Shown in pieces: positions 1-30,700 of a DNA stretch of 64,000 nucleotides; position 1 is the first letter of the stretch, and every line of letters begins with the position of its first letter. The translations under genes and the position numbers were made by a program. The stretch is from assembly GCF_949628265.1 (NCBI RefSeq), contig NC_088790.1, positions 19,472,545 through 19,536,544 of the forward strand, in the 5' to 3' direction. Under the pieces are notes generated by a model. That model was not told the DNA's origin, did no database searches, and was given only the letters and a program-made list of their open reading frames with translations. Source of the stretch: Cloeon dipterum. Lineage: Eukaryota; Arthropoda; Insecta; Ephemeroptera; Baetidae.

Positions 1-543
1 GATTGAAAACTGGTAAATAGCTCTACCCTGCTGTGACAAGCTCATGAATTAAATAAAATATTCACAATTTATGGAGAGCACCCCTCGCCTCTAAAATTCC
101 CTGAAAAATGCAGCGGTTTTCTTAGTTCCGGTTGCCCTTTGAGAGGGCAAATTAAATTACTGAATTTACCACATCCCCTGTTTAGGCCGAAGCGGAAAAC
201 AATAAATGCGGGTGTTGGGGGCGGCTCGGGGGCGGCGGAAGGTAGTTAAAAATTAAAGCAAAGGAGCGCGCATCTGGCCGCCTGCGCGAGTATGGATTTT
301 CGGCAGCGAGCAGCTGGAGCAGCAAACGCGGCCGAGTCCGCAGCCGCGACCGGGGGTGTGCGAGGGGTGGCTGCCTCCCCTCCAGCCGCCTCCATTAGGC
401 CTCCGTGTCGGTGTGTATGTGTGTATGTGTGTGCGCGAGCGAGCGGACGAGAGTGAGGCGAGGCGGCGCGAAAGAGTGCGTCGGGCGAATGCCGCGGCCG
501 TCCTGGGCACCCTGAGCACCTGAGACGTCTCTGCGAGAAGCAC
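1..543 (+). promoter_or_regulatory. Upstream region and 5' UTR of E78 isoform A
   Basis: AT-rich up to about 200, then strongly GC-rich with many CpG from about 210 to 640, consistent with a promoter and 5' leader ending at the ATG at 544. No TATA box is evident. A GTGTGTATGTGTG tract lies near 410-433. The transcription start cannot be placed by eye. Confidence 0.5.
417..515 (+). other. Upstream ORF in the isoform A leader
   Basis: ATG at 417 opens a 32-codon frame that ends in TGA at 513-515. A second in-frame ATG at 489 would give only MPRPSWAP. It closes 28 bases before the E78 ATG at 544 and lies in a different frame. If the leader starts upstream of 417, this uORF would be expected to restrain translation of the receptor. 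Whether the transcript includes it is unknown. Confidence 0.45.
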
Positions 544-20343
<19,800 letters not shown>

Positions 20344-23300
20344 GCGCGCAGTCAATCAATCACTTATTTCCGGTTATTTTTTTTTAATTCCGTTGACGTT
20401 TGTTAGGACGCATTTTTGCGTTCCCGCCCCCCGTTGAGGATGCTTTGTAATTTACGTAATTTATAAAAAGAAAATCTTTGATTTAATGTACAGAGATCGG
20501 TTTGTGTGCTGTTATTTATATACTTTCACATATATTATTGTTGAATATTGTTTTTCGTTTCCCGAACGCGTTATTTCGAGCAGGGCTAAAGCGGACGAAT
20601 GTTATTTATTCATATATTTACATATGGATGTGGCATTTTCATTACATATTTACATTTATATATCGAATTCATCCTCTGAATGTGTTTCACTATAAGGTGT
20701 TCTCGCGCGCTAAAATATTGCCATTTTCAGCTCTCGTGTTATTCCATTTTTATATTATTTATTCGTCTTTTTTCGCGCTAAAAGTGGTCGTTGCAATTAT
20801 TCCTTTCCCTTCCTGTCCTACATATCATGAAAGAAAAAATGGAACGCGGTTCCCAAGACTTAGAGCAGGACCGCACCATCAGCTAAAATCAAATTCAGCT
20901 GGTCCTGCCTTTTCATCTCACAACAACAAAAACACGGTTTGGCTCACTGGACGGTTATGCGTACACACATAGATTAAAAAATCAAGTGGAAAATGCAATA
21001 ATACGATGTAATAATTATAAATCTGGGGGTATGTGTTTAAAACTACAAAAGAGTCTTAGCGAGCAAACTTCACACTTTCACTCACACACACGCTGTTCTA
21101 AAATAAGAGAGATCTGTATTTGTTACGATTTTAATAATTATCATATATCTGATTATTATGCACTACAAAGTACCTGCTAGTAACTTGGTTTGTGTCTCCT
21201 CTTGTTTCGGTTCAATCTCCCCTTGCTCCTTGTGACTTAACCGCAAAGGTCTGTTCCAGGGATTCCCAGGTCGGTGCTTTAATTTCCATTCTTTCTTTCT
21301 TTCTCGGGGAAGGAGGGGTGGGTTGGGGGGCCTTCGTGCATATAAAATATCGAGTGATCTGTTTCGGTTACGTGTCTGTATACTCTCTGTGATTGCATAC
21401 AAGTGTTGTTGTTGACTCTAATAACAATCGCGTTTGAGTGTTTGTTGCTTATTGGTTCGTCTCTCACTATGTGCCTATGAATATATAATACTATCATGTG
21501 AAAAAGAAAATAATACATTGTCTTAAACACACACACCTTGAAAAGATGAGCACTCAAAAATGGTATATATCGGTGAAAACATATCAAGATTGTAATTTTA
21601 AAAATTCTATACTTGCGCATGTGACTTAAAATCTTCAAATTGAGAAAAATCGACAAGAGACAGAAGGCGGAAAACCTTGAGAACTGTGACTTGAATACAT
21701 TTGCTGAGCGTTTTTGTGTCTCTCTCGTTCATGAAACAAACAAACACACATTTGATTGTGTTCAGATTCCCGTTGAAAGGAAGGGGTTGCTCATTCAGAC
21801 ACCTGTTAAAAATTTTCAAATCACTCTCTCAATCGGTGTGCTATAATTAAGACTTTTTCAAATTTAATATCAGAAAAGGTTCTTCGATTGCCGCTGAATA
21901 TTTTCACACGCTTCTGAGAAATCCAGTGTCCGCGCGTGCGTTTTGAATTTTCCTGTTACATGCGATACGAATTAATTGTGTTCATATATTCCGCTTTTCC
22001 AATTTGCTGCATCTATACACAATCAATTGTGATTGCTTTTACTCAATGTTGTCTGTTGCAAAGTCACGTTTATTGCATGTCTTCTGATCATCCTCAAATG
22101 AAATTGTTGCTGTAAATTTTATTATATTTATTATTGTTACTTAACTGTGTACGAATGCGAGCGCTGAACAACAGAAAGAGAGAGAGAGAGAGAAAGAGAG
22201 CGACACGTGTCGCAGATTCGCTCTCAAAAGATCTTTTATCTCCATAAAAAATGTAAATCTCAATCACACACACTTAATAAATATATTTGTACTCTAGACT
22301 GGTCGAAAAGCACTGTGACGTCCATATAAGCAATTAACTCACGACGAGTGTGTGTGGACGACATCAAAAACACATGATTTCTCCGCGTTAGTGTGTAAAA
22401 TACCTCTCGTTTTTAAGACAGCTGCCGTGCATGTGCTAGGGGCCTAAATAGGAACGGCACTATTCCAGCAGTGGAGAGGAAAAACATTTATTAGTCAGAC
22501 GTTGATCAAAAATACTTCTTACATTAATTGCTTTCTCATTGTCCGATCGCTATCACAGTTTGTTGTGCTGCATAACTATAAATACAAGCGAGGTATAAAT
22601 TGTATTTAACAGTAAAAACGCACTAGTTTGCGAGCAGATCTGAATTTTTAGAAGAAGAGAGAGCAGGAAAAATAGAGTTTGGCACAAAAAGTATTATTAA
22701 AAGCTGTTGTAGCACAAAAAAGAGCTATTACTCCGATGGCAACTCCAAACTTGCCATGGTTAAAGTGTGTAAATGCACAAGATATTATTAGTTTACAATG
22801 AAACTAGACACAAAAGAGCTCTACTTTGAAATATTGAAACGGATATGAGTATAATTATCTTAAAATTACTTATATAAAATAAAGTTATGGAAAAACTGTT
22901 TATTTCAAAATCCGGAAATATTGAAATGTGGTTTTAATTTAAATTTTGGTTTAAATATAGCAAGTAATCGTTTACAAAGTGGAGCATTTTCCCGATATTT
23001 TGTTTGTTCGAGATCAAACAATGTGCTTATCCGAGGTTCCGAAATTTTAGTTATAAGCCGCGTTGTTGTCGTCAATGTGCCAAATTTTCGAGTTTAATTA
23101 GAGTGAGCTTGTGTATATTAGTGTCAATATTCACACCTGATGTACTGAGAACATTTAAGTTTTAAATATGGAAAAGCATAACTCTCGTTCACCCTCTCAC
23201 ACTTCTCGGCCAAATGAGGGGCTCCATGTTATTCTTATGGAGGAAATAGAGAAGTGTGACGAGTGAACGATTATTGTGATGTTTGCATCTCTTATTTTCG

Positions 23301-24103
23301 TCCGCGGTCCCGTGATTTTCCTCATGACAATGAAGTGCGGCGAAGGTTTCCAGCTCTCCCTATTCTTCTACCTCTTCATAAAGCCTTTTATTCGATCTAG
23401 ATTTCTGTGTTGTCCATGGACATTTTGAGAATATACGGTGTACAAGAATATAGACGTTTTCATCTGCACACTCGTTCCGAAAACCTCCCTCTGAATAACT
23501 AGCAGCAAAAATTGCGAATCACTAATTATTTTCATTGTGTTGAATGTGTAATGCTCAGAGATACAGATTAATAAAAACGGTAATACATGTCAATTAAAGT
23601 GTGGATGTTTTTCATTTTATCATGATTCAATCTCTGCGAAATGTGAATTTTTTAACATATTTGAAGGGGTGGGTTTGAAAAGTGCTTGGCAACCTTTGAG
23701 CTTTTCAAGCCACCTAGGGGAGACACGTTGATGCGTCACGCACCTCTGCCGCATTGGAATTCTATTGTTCACTCTTGAATGGGGGTTTGAAAAATTCCTC
23801 AGCATCGCGCAGCCTTCTGACCCGCGGTCGTTAAACTATACTCATATTCTTGTTTTTCAATGAAAACTCCCTCTCCTGCCTCTCCTTATAAGGATTCCGA
23901 TCGAGGCAAAGGCAAACACACAGAGGGCGATAGTGTGTTCAGGGTGCAAGGAGAGGGGGACTACTTCGTTGACAGAAGGTATTTGGAAAGCAGAAGAGAA
24001 ACATCCCCTTCGTAAACCACTAAATCCCACATTTCCTGCTTATTTCGCTGTTGCGAAGTGAACGAGTTCGCTTTTTTCAAAAAGTATTATATCCAAAGCA
24101 ATT
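20344..24103 (+). other. E78 3' UTR and intergenic region
   Basis: No coding exon between the E78 stop (TGA 20341-20343) and the exonuclease ATG (24104). Possible poly(A) signals AATAAA occur near 22276 and 23571, so the 3' UTR may be long, up to about 3 kb. A GA tract is at 22173-22200. The last 250 bases before 24104 probably hold the exonuclease promoter. Nothing decides the true 3' end. Confidence 0.4.
22173..22200. repeat. Short (GA)n tract
   Basis: A run of AGAGAG with one AAAG interruption, directly followed by the palindrome GCGACACGTGTCGC at 22200-22213. Confidence 0.85.
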
Positions 24104-26223
24104 ATGGCAGCTCCTGAGGCTAAAAGGTCCAAGGTGGCTTTTTCGAAAGGTGAGAAAATAAGATTATTTTCAGTTAGCATCATCAAATACTACTATTTTT
24201 GTTAGCACTTTTGTGGTTGGCCGCGCTAGCTCTTGTGCGGTTAAGTTACACATCTCGCCAGTTCTTTTGAGAATCCCATATAAAAGTAGGGGTGGCGATA
24301 CCCGGCCGTTCTCTGCAACCGAATGATGATTCAAATTACTGCACATAAAGACAATTTTCAACATAGCATATAAAGTCGTTTTTGAAAATTTGACATATGA
24401 AATTAAAAATAAGTAAAAACGGGACAACGGCCGGCCGGCTGTGTTAGCAATGAGCGAGCGAGCGAGCGAGACGCTCTAAACAACACGTGTTTCAAATTTA
24501 TGACGCATCAATTTGTTCAGTGTATTCTTCCCGTAAGCGACCATAATTAAACACGGTGGCCAATTCCAAAATTTCTAACTCTCTGCTTGTGAGAATTTAA
24601 ATTAATTAAAAAAAGGAAATTAATTTAATGAATTAAAAAAATGTTGCTTTAATTATAAATGATTGTAAATTAATGAACCCAAATATTAAAAGATTAAAAA
24701 AAATGTTTGTTACAGGAAGTACCATGTATGAGGAGCTCTTAAAGATACACACCATCAACTACGAGCAATTGCAATTGCAAGCAAATGAGTTCCGTCAGTA
24801 TCATCGATCACCGCTCGTTCCCGAACCCCGCAAACCCAATCAAAAAACCGTGTGCATTTCAACCGAGTCCATTTCCGGTTCAAATCCCGTCGTACTATCT
24901 TTAGACTGTGAAATGTGCATTACGGAAATTGGCCAGGAATGCACCCGTGTGACACTCGTGAACGAATTCTGTGATGTCGTCTATGAGTCTTTAGTTTTGC
25001 CTGAGGCGCCGATTAAAGACTATTTAACGAGGGTTAGCGGCATTACAAAGGAACTGCTGTCGAAAGGGCGTACCAAATCGTTAAAAAAAATTCATGATGA
25101 TTTGCTCCATTTGATCAAGAAGGACACGATTTTGATTGGACACAGCATTGAGTGCGACTTAGAAGCTCTTAAGGTATATATCTTAAGTCGATCTAGATGG
25201 TTCTTACGTGCATCTTTTATAGCCCTTAGTGTTCGAAGCCGCCACCATATACTTTAGTAATAAACTTATTTAAGGCACTATACCGCTGCAAGTTCAGACT
25301 CAATCCTGCCACTTTGCATTCTTAATTAAATATGCTTTCTTTTAAAGCGCTGAATTCATGATTTGTGTATATTTGATGGTCCTAAGGCAGCTTGAAGCTT
25401 ACAATTAGAGAACACAGTTGCTAATAATTTAATAGGGCAATAAATGCAATTCCAAAATTTTTTTATTTCAGCTGAAGCACAATTTGTTGGTGGACACCAG
25501 TATTGCCTATCCCTATGGGAGACCTGGTCAGAAAAACTCACTGCGGACGTTGGCTCTATTTCATTTGAAACGCACCATTCAGGAAAATGGTAGGGCACCC
25601 TTGAGTCTTTTATTTTGTGAGAATTTTTACCAAAATATTTTTAACCCTCAGAACACGACAGCGCTGAAGACGCCCGCGCATGCATGGACCTCATGCGTTT
25701 GAAAGTACGAGGAACCAATCGTCAAGTGCGCGTAACAAGCAATAATGTTTTGAAGAGCCTGTTAACGCAATCAAAGCCGCCTCTCATCCCTCCGCTGATT
25801 TCTCATGGCCATCAAGTGTCCAAGCAGGAAGATAATTCAGGAAATTCGGACTGCACGCAAGTGCGTGAAATAAGTGATGTTAATACAGACTGCGCTCAAG
25901 TGCGCGAGACACGTAATGTTTCGGAGTGTCCCCCATCAGACTCTGTAATATTAACGGAATCAGTGCCGCCTCTCACTCCTTCGCGACTTTTCCATGACCA
26001 TCAAATAGCCGAGGTTGAAGGAAATTCAGACTGCACTCAAGTGTGTGAAACAAGTAATGTTTCGGAGCACCCCGCATCGGACTCGTTCATGTTAAAGGAA
26101 TCGGCAGTGCTGTCTCAATTCCTTTCAAACTTTCTTATGGCCATCATATGCGCATGGCATTTTAATTCAGACTGCATTCGAGTGCGTGAGACAATTAATG
26201 TTTCGGACCGCCACCATCATTAA
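24104..26223 (+). CDS. REXO1/Rex1-like DEDDh 3'-5' RNA exonuclease, 4 exons
   Basis: Predicted nuclear 3'-5' exoribonuclease of the Rex1/REXO1 (GOR) group, which trims the 3' ends of stable RNAs. Exons: 24104-24149, 24716-25173, 25472-25589, 25652-26223; phases agree; 397 aa. It starts MAAPEAKRSK, a basic N terminus. ExoI is LDCEMC (D79, E81), ExoII is GHSIECDLEALK (D148) and ExoIII is EHDSAEDARACM (H194, D199), so all five DEDDh residues are present. TRVSGIT at about 119 is also typical. After about residue 215 the family similarity stops and a tandem-repeat tail follows, without RRM domains, so REXO1 fits better than REXO5. It is much shorter than vertebrate REXO1, which has a long N terminus. 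The next gene starts about 1.5 kb downstream on the same strand. Confidence 0.85.
24150..24715 (+). other. Exonuclease gene intron 1
   Basis: Intron with donor GTGAGA and acceptor TTACAG. It contains a short GAGC tetranucleotide run at about 24452-24470. An ATG-led frame runs through the acceptor, but the short exon at 24104 with matching phase is preferred. No further feature. Confidence 0.55.
25218..25355 (+). mobile_element. MITE-like half copy in exonuclease intron 2
   Basis: Shares CCTTAGTGTTCGAAGCCGCC, TTAAGGCACT, CAGACTCAATC and TTTGCATTCTT with the left arm of the palindromic element at 28325-28755, in the same order and similar spacing. It fills much of the intron 25174-25471. Confidence 0.7.
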
Positions 26224-26250
26224 CGCGATCAGAAGTAACCACTTTTCCTC
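25770..26250 (+). repeat. Degenerate tandem repeat coding the exonuclease tail
   Basis: Three copies of a unit containing CC(T/A)CATGRCCATCA-like and NSDCTQVRE-coding sequence begin near 25775, 25963 and 26103. The motif (N/T)(S/T)DC(T/A/I)(Q/R)V(R/C)E occurs four times. Copy 3 is frame-shifted in its first half and shortened at its end, where the stop codon falls. The region just after the stop (about 26224-26245) still resembles the unit. Confidence 0.7.
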
Positions 26251-26520
26251 ATCATCACCATATTAACATATTATCACCACATGAACAAGCTGGAAAGACG
26301 CAAACTGCACGACAACACCAGCCAACCCTGTTTTCACCAACTCAAAGAAAAGGACGCCTTATTCAAGCCTGTTTTTTCTTAACCAATCATCACAACATTA
26401 AAATTTTTTATTTCTGTTCTAACCCCACTTTGGCTTGGTTTTGCCATTTAAATTTGGGACCAACGCTCATTTCATTCATTGAGCATTTTAATCTCATTTC
26501 TAGTCATAATATAGGAACTC

Positions 26521-26526
26521 AATAAA
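26521..26526 (+). terminator. Poly(A) signal of the exonuclease gene
   Basis: AATAAA, 298 bases after the stop at 26223. It is the first canonical hexamer downstream and is followed by T-rich sequence. Confidence 0.6.
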
Positions 26527-27410
26527 ACTGATTGAATTCTTAATATTAATTGAGAGTTTTCATTATGCTATCTTGAGTTATTTTTCCTAATTGTCCGATT
26601 GATTTTTTTTTCGTGAAAAGCTGTATAACGAGCAAAACATAACATAATTACTCCGAATCACATGGAATGCTCATAAATTTTTAAAATATGTAACGATAAA
26701 TGATACATTTTAGCAATCGTATATATAGTAATTGTTCTGTTATTTAAAAAACGGGACAATAAACAAAAATAATAAAAAAAAAACTAAATGAAACGGCACA
26801 TAAAAGATGCTGAATTTTCTCCGTTACTTCTTTTTTTTAGATTTTTTTAAAAGTAATCCGTTATTAAAATCGCACCCTCACTAAAAATTTAGCAAAATGT
26901 GCTGATAATATTACAATACTGTTGCGTCCGGAAAATTTACTTCTTATAAAAGCCATCGCGCCATCGGTTTGGCTTCAGTTTTTGAGGTAGGAAGTATATT
27001 CAGTTTGTTAACAAGGTTGTCCTATAGTTTCACTTTTGACGTTTTCCCCTTTTTTGTGCGTGATATCATCTTGCTTTTTATCCTTTTTATATTAACAAAA
27101 GACTATGTTTTTCATAAGCCTGTTACCCTATAGAACGACAGAGAGATTTACGTTAGAATTGCGATTTATTAGTTAACGACACGTCAACAGCTATAGTATA
27201 GTTTCTGCCCTAAAAGTTACATAATAGTGAATAAAGTTAATGATGTTGTGTGTTTTTGTATTTTTTCGAAGCGTAATGATGAACTAGAGGCTTGACATAT
27301 TTCTTGACCGAATATTTTATAAGCATTGACCATCAGTCTTCAGTCCCAAAATTACATTAAACTATTTAACTTTAAAAAAACCAAAAAACTTCTTACACCC
27401 CTTACAAAAG
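26527..27410. other. Intergenic stretch
   Basis: AT-rich spacer between the exonuclease 3' end and the promoter of the FHA gene. No ORF, RNA gene or repeat could be supported. Confidence 0.5.
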
Positions 27411-27726
27411 ATTGGAGATTGGCGCGGTTTTCTAGCGACTAGAGCCTGTTATAACAATCGCCAGTTGGTGGCGCTGCGCTCACCGTTCATGACGTCACGT
27501 CGAGCTTAATTTTGGCGGTTGGAGCAAGAAGCATAAGCGTCGCAACGGCGAACCGCTGATATAATGTGCTGATTGTTGGTATTCCGAATTTGCCGTCGCC
27601 GAATCTTCGTGGCAACCGTGCCAATCATCCGCGTTTCTCCGACCAGGGCCCGGGTCCGACTTTCGACACCCTTTCGATTGAGGGAATTCGCGAAATTCGT
27701 CGCCAAGATTTGTGTTTACAACAGAG
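27411..27726 (+). promoter_or_regulatory. Promoter and non-coding first exon of the Ki-67-like gene
   Basis: A GC-richer block with a perfect CRE palindrome TGACGTCA at 27490-27497 and two E2F-like sites: TTGGCGCGG near 27419-27427 and TTTGGCGG at 27511-27518. A 5' UTR exon probably ends at 27726 (ACAGAG|GTGAGA) and joins the coding exon at 27787 (TTTCAG|AT). CRE and E2F sites fit a gene expressed in proliferating cells; that link is inference. Confidence 0.6.
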
Positions 27727-27793
27727 GTGAGAGCATTGTCCTTGAAGGCGCTTTCATACCTATCATGAAAATTTAAAAATTTTCAGATAAAAT

Positions 27794-30700
27794 ATGACAG
27801 GTATAATGGGGCCGTTTGGGACGCTGGCCATCGAGAAGAAAAATTCGACGTACAAAGTGCCACTTAACAATAGAATTACTTGGATTGGCAGTGACTCAAG
27901 TAACTGTGACATTCGCATCCACAAGCCTGATGTATTGCCTCAACACTGTGCCATCCAGTGCAACGAGTTCAAAGGAGTGAAAACAGTGAGTAAAATTTTC
28001 ATCTCTCCTTAAATGAATTTTACGTTACGTCGTTACTTAATCAAGAGTTTCAGATATATTTTTGCTAAAGTATGTAGCAATTATTCAAGAACAATTTTAA
28101 TGCATGTTAGTTGAGATATTTTTACTAAATTTGAAGGAAGGATTGAAAAAATGGATTAATAACTAATCTGTTTTTGACATATTATCTCCATCTATTGTGT
28201 CTTAACTGTGCAGTGTTATGTAGAAGCGAAATCTGGTTGGAATCAAGCATGTTGCTGCACTTCAGAAAATTTAAACTCTTTAGTAAAGAAGCAGCTATTA
28301 CTGAAAAAAGCACTAAAAATCTCAAATTCACCAGTAGCATAAACCCTAAGTGTTCGAAGCCGCCAACAGATGGCGCCAACGTAGACTTTCGATTTTAAGG
28401 CACTTCCGCTGCGATTTCAGACTCAATCTAGCTGCTGTGCATTCTTCAATTATGTATTAATACGCTTTTTTGACGTGCTGAAAACCAAAATCGGTTCAGC
28501 CAATCGCCGTAGAATCGTGAAACTATTTTTTGAAATAAAAAAATCTTTTCCAACGTTTTACGGCGAATGGCTGATCCGATTTTGGTTTTAGGACGTCAAA
28601 AAAAGCAAATTAATTGAAGAATGCAAAATAGCTAGATTGAGACTGGAATCGCAGCGGAAATGCCTTAAAACCGCTTAAAACAAAATTTTTTAAGAAAGTC
28701 TGGTTCCGCCATCTGTTCGCTTTGAACAGTAAGGGTTTATGCAACTGGTGAAATTCATTAAACACTTCTCTTCCATGCAAAATGTTATTCCTGACATATT
28801 TTATACCGATTTCTTTGTTCACAGTTTTCACTACAATGCAACGGCGAGGTGAGCCTGAACGGAAACAAGGTGTCAGGACTGCAGCCACTTACAGACAATG
28901 ACTCAATTGTTGTGGTAGACCGTTTGCTGGTTTGGGGCGCTCCGGGCAGTGGGGCTCCGGCGCCCGCCACTCCACAAGCTCGCAAGTCGATGCCTGCCAA
29001 GAAGGACTCACCCACCAAGAAACTAAAGAGGCCTTTGAAGAGACTCAGCGTGCCCTTCCCTGCCGACAAGGAGGGCAAGAAAGGAAGGAAGAGCATGCCA
29101 AAGACCGCAGCCATGATGTTCCTGATGGCCAGGAGGTCCCTTGGAGGAAGCGCAATCAGGCATACAGGCCTGAAAACTCCCGCCAAGACAAAGACACCCA
29201 AGAGTTCAAGGTTGACTGTCAAACGTCCTGCTGCAGACCAGGCTGATTCCACTCCTAAATCGGCGGTTGAGGCAAGTTAATTTTAATTTATCATTTTTAT
29301 TAATAATCACCGTAGTATTTATTTTCAATCAATTGTGCTCAATAGAATAAAAATCTTTGACCAAATTAAAAAAAATTAAACGGTTATTATTGTTTTATCT
29401 GCCAGTATTTCATTCAGAGCACACCATTTGTGCTGCTTCTAGTTTTTAGCGTTTTACCATTGTAGGAAATAATTGGAAAATGGAAATAATTGTTTGCTTG
29501 TTTGACCACAGGGTACTCCTGCTAGAACGTCAAGACCTCCTAAAACGCCGAAAACCGCCACAAAAATTGCGCCATCAACTCCCCATACTCCTGCCAAAAC
29601 TCCAAAGGCCTCCAAAACCCCAAAGCCAACTCCAGCAAAAACCCCCAGAGCCGTAAAGAATATTACCAGTCCTCAGGTGACCCCAGCCAAAAAAGCCAGT
29701 CCAGCAAAGAGTGCCTCTCTTGGAAAAACACCGAGACCTGCTGAGGCAACCCCAGTGAAAACACCAAAACCTGCAAAAAGTCCTGTCAAAGCTGCTGACC
29801 AGTGGGTTTCTGGTTTTAATACAGTGTCCCAAATTCCATCATTGATCAATCAGCTAAAGTCTGCTAAGAAGGCAACGCCTACCAAGACTCCCAAGGTCAA
29901 AGCAACCCCTAAGGCCAAGACTCCCAAGTTTTCGCCAGCCAAGAAGACTCCTTCTCCTAAAAAGCAACTTAATGTTGCCTCTGCTAAGAAGTCACCTACT
30001 AAAACTCCAGCTTTTACTTATGCGGAACCAATTCCTGTGTCCCTGCGAAAAGCAGCAATATTAAATGTAAGCTTAACGTTTTCCCTTTAGTTTTGTTGTA
30101 TAATCAGTTTTGTACTTTGTATCATTTATGGCTCTTTTTATTCCATTAGGAGGCATCAAAAGAAATGACCCAGTTTGAGTTTGGCAGTCCTCTCCCCAAG
30201 AGCGGCACCAAGAAAACGACTCCCAAGAAGAAGGGAACTCCTCAAAAGGTTATCCCTGAAACGCCTGAAGCTAAACCTGTAAGTAGTTGAAACAAAAGCA
30301 AACTTCATTGTTTGTATCCATCATTGAAATTTCCAGACATCGCTAAAAGCAGTGACACCATCGCCAAAGAAGTCTGTTGCAACTAAGAGAACTGGAACGC
30401 CCATTTCCAAAAAGCCTGGCACTCCTACGCCAAGGAAAAAAAGCCCAACATCTACTACCAAGCTGTTGGCGTCTTCTGCCAAGAACGTGCTTACCCCTGT
30501 AGCTGAGAATATACAAACTCCAGAGAAGGCCACTCCAAAGGACAAGAAAGCTGCTGCCACGCCCAAGGAAACACCATTCAAGACCCCCTCTGCCAAGGTG
30601 AGGATCTTAAATTTAGATTTTTTGATTAAGTATCAAATTTAAGTTTCCAACTTTGTTGTTTTTAAATGGTGAAAGGAAGCTGATGGTTTGACCCAAAATA

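Noticed and set aside
24673..24715. ATG-led extension upstream of the exonuclease second exon
   Set aside because: AT-rich Lys/Asn/Leu coding directly before a good acceptor (TTACAG); the exon at 24104 with matching phase is the better start.
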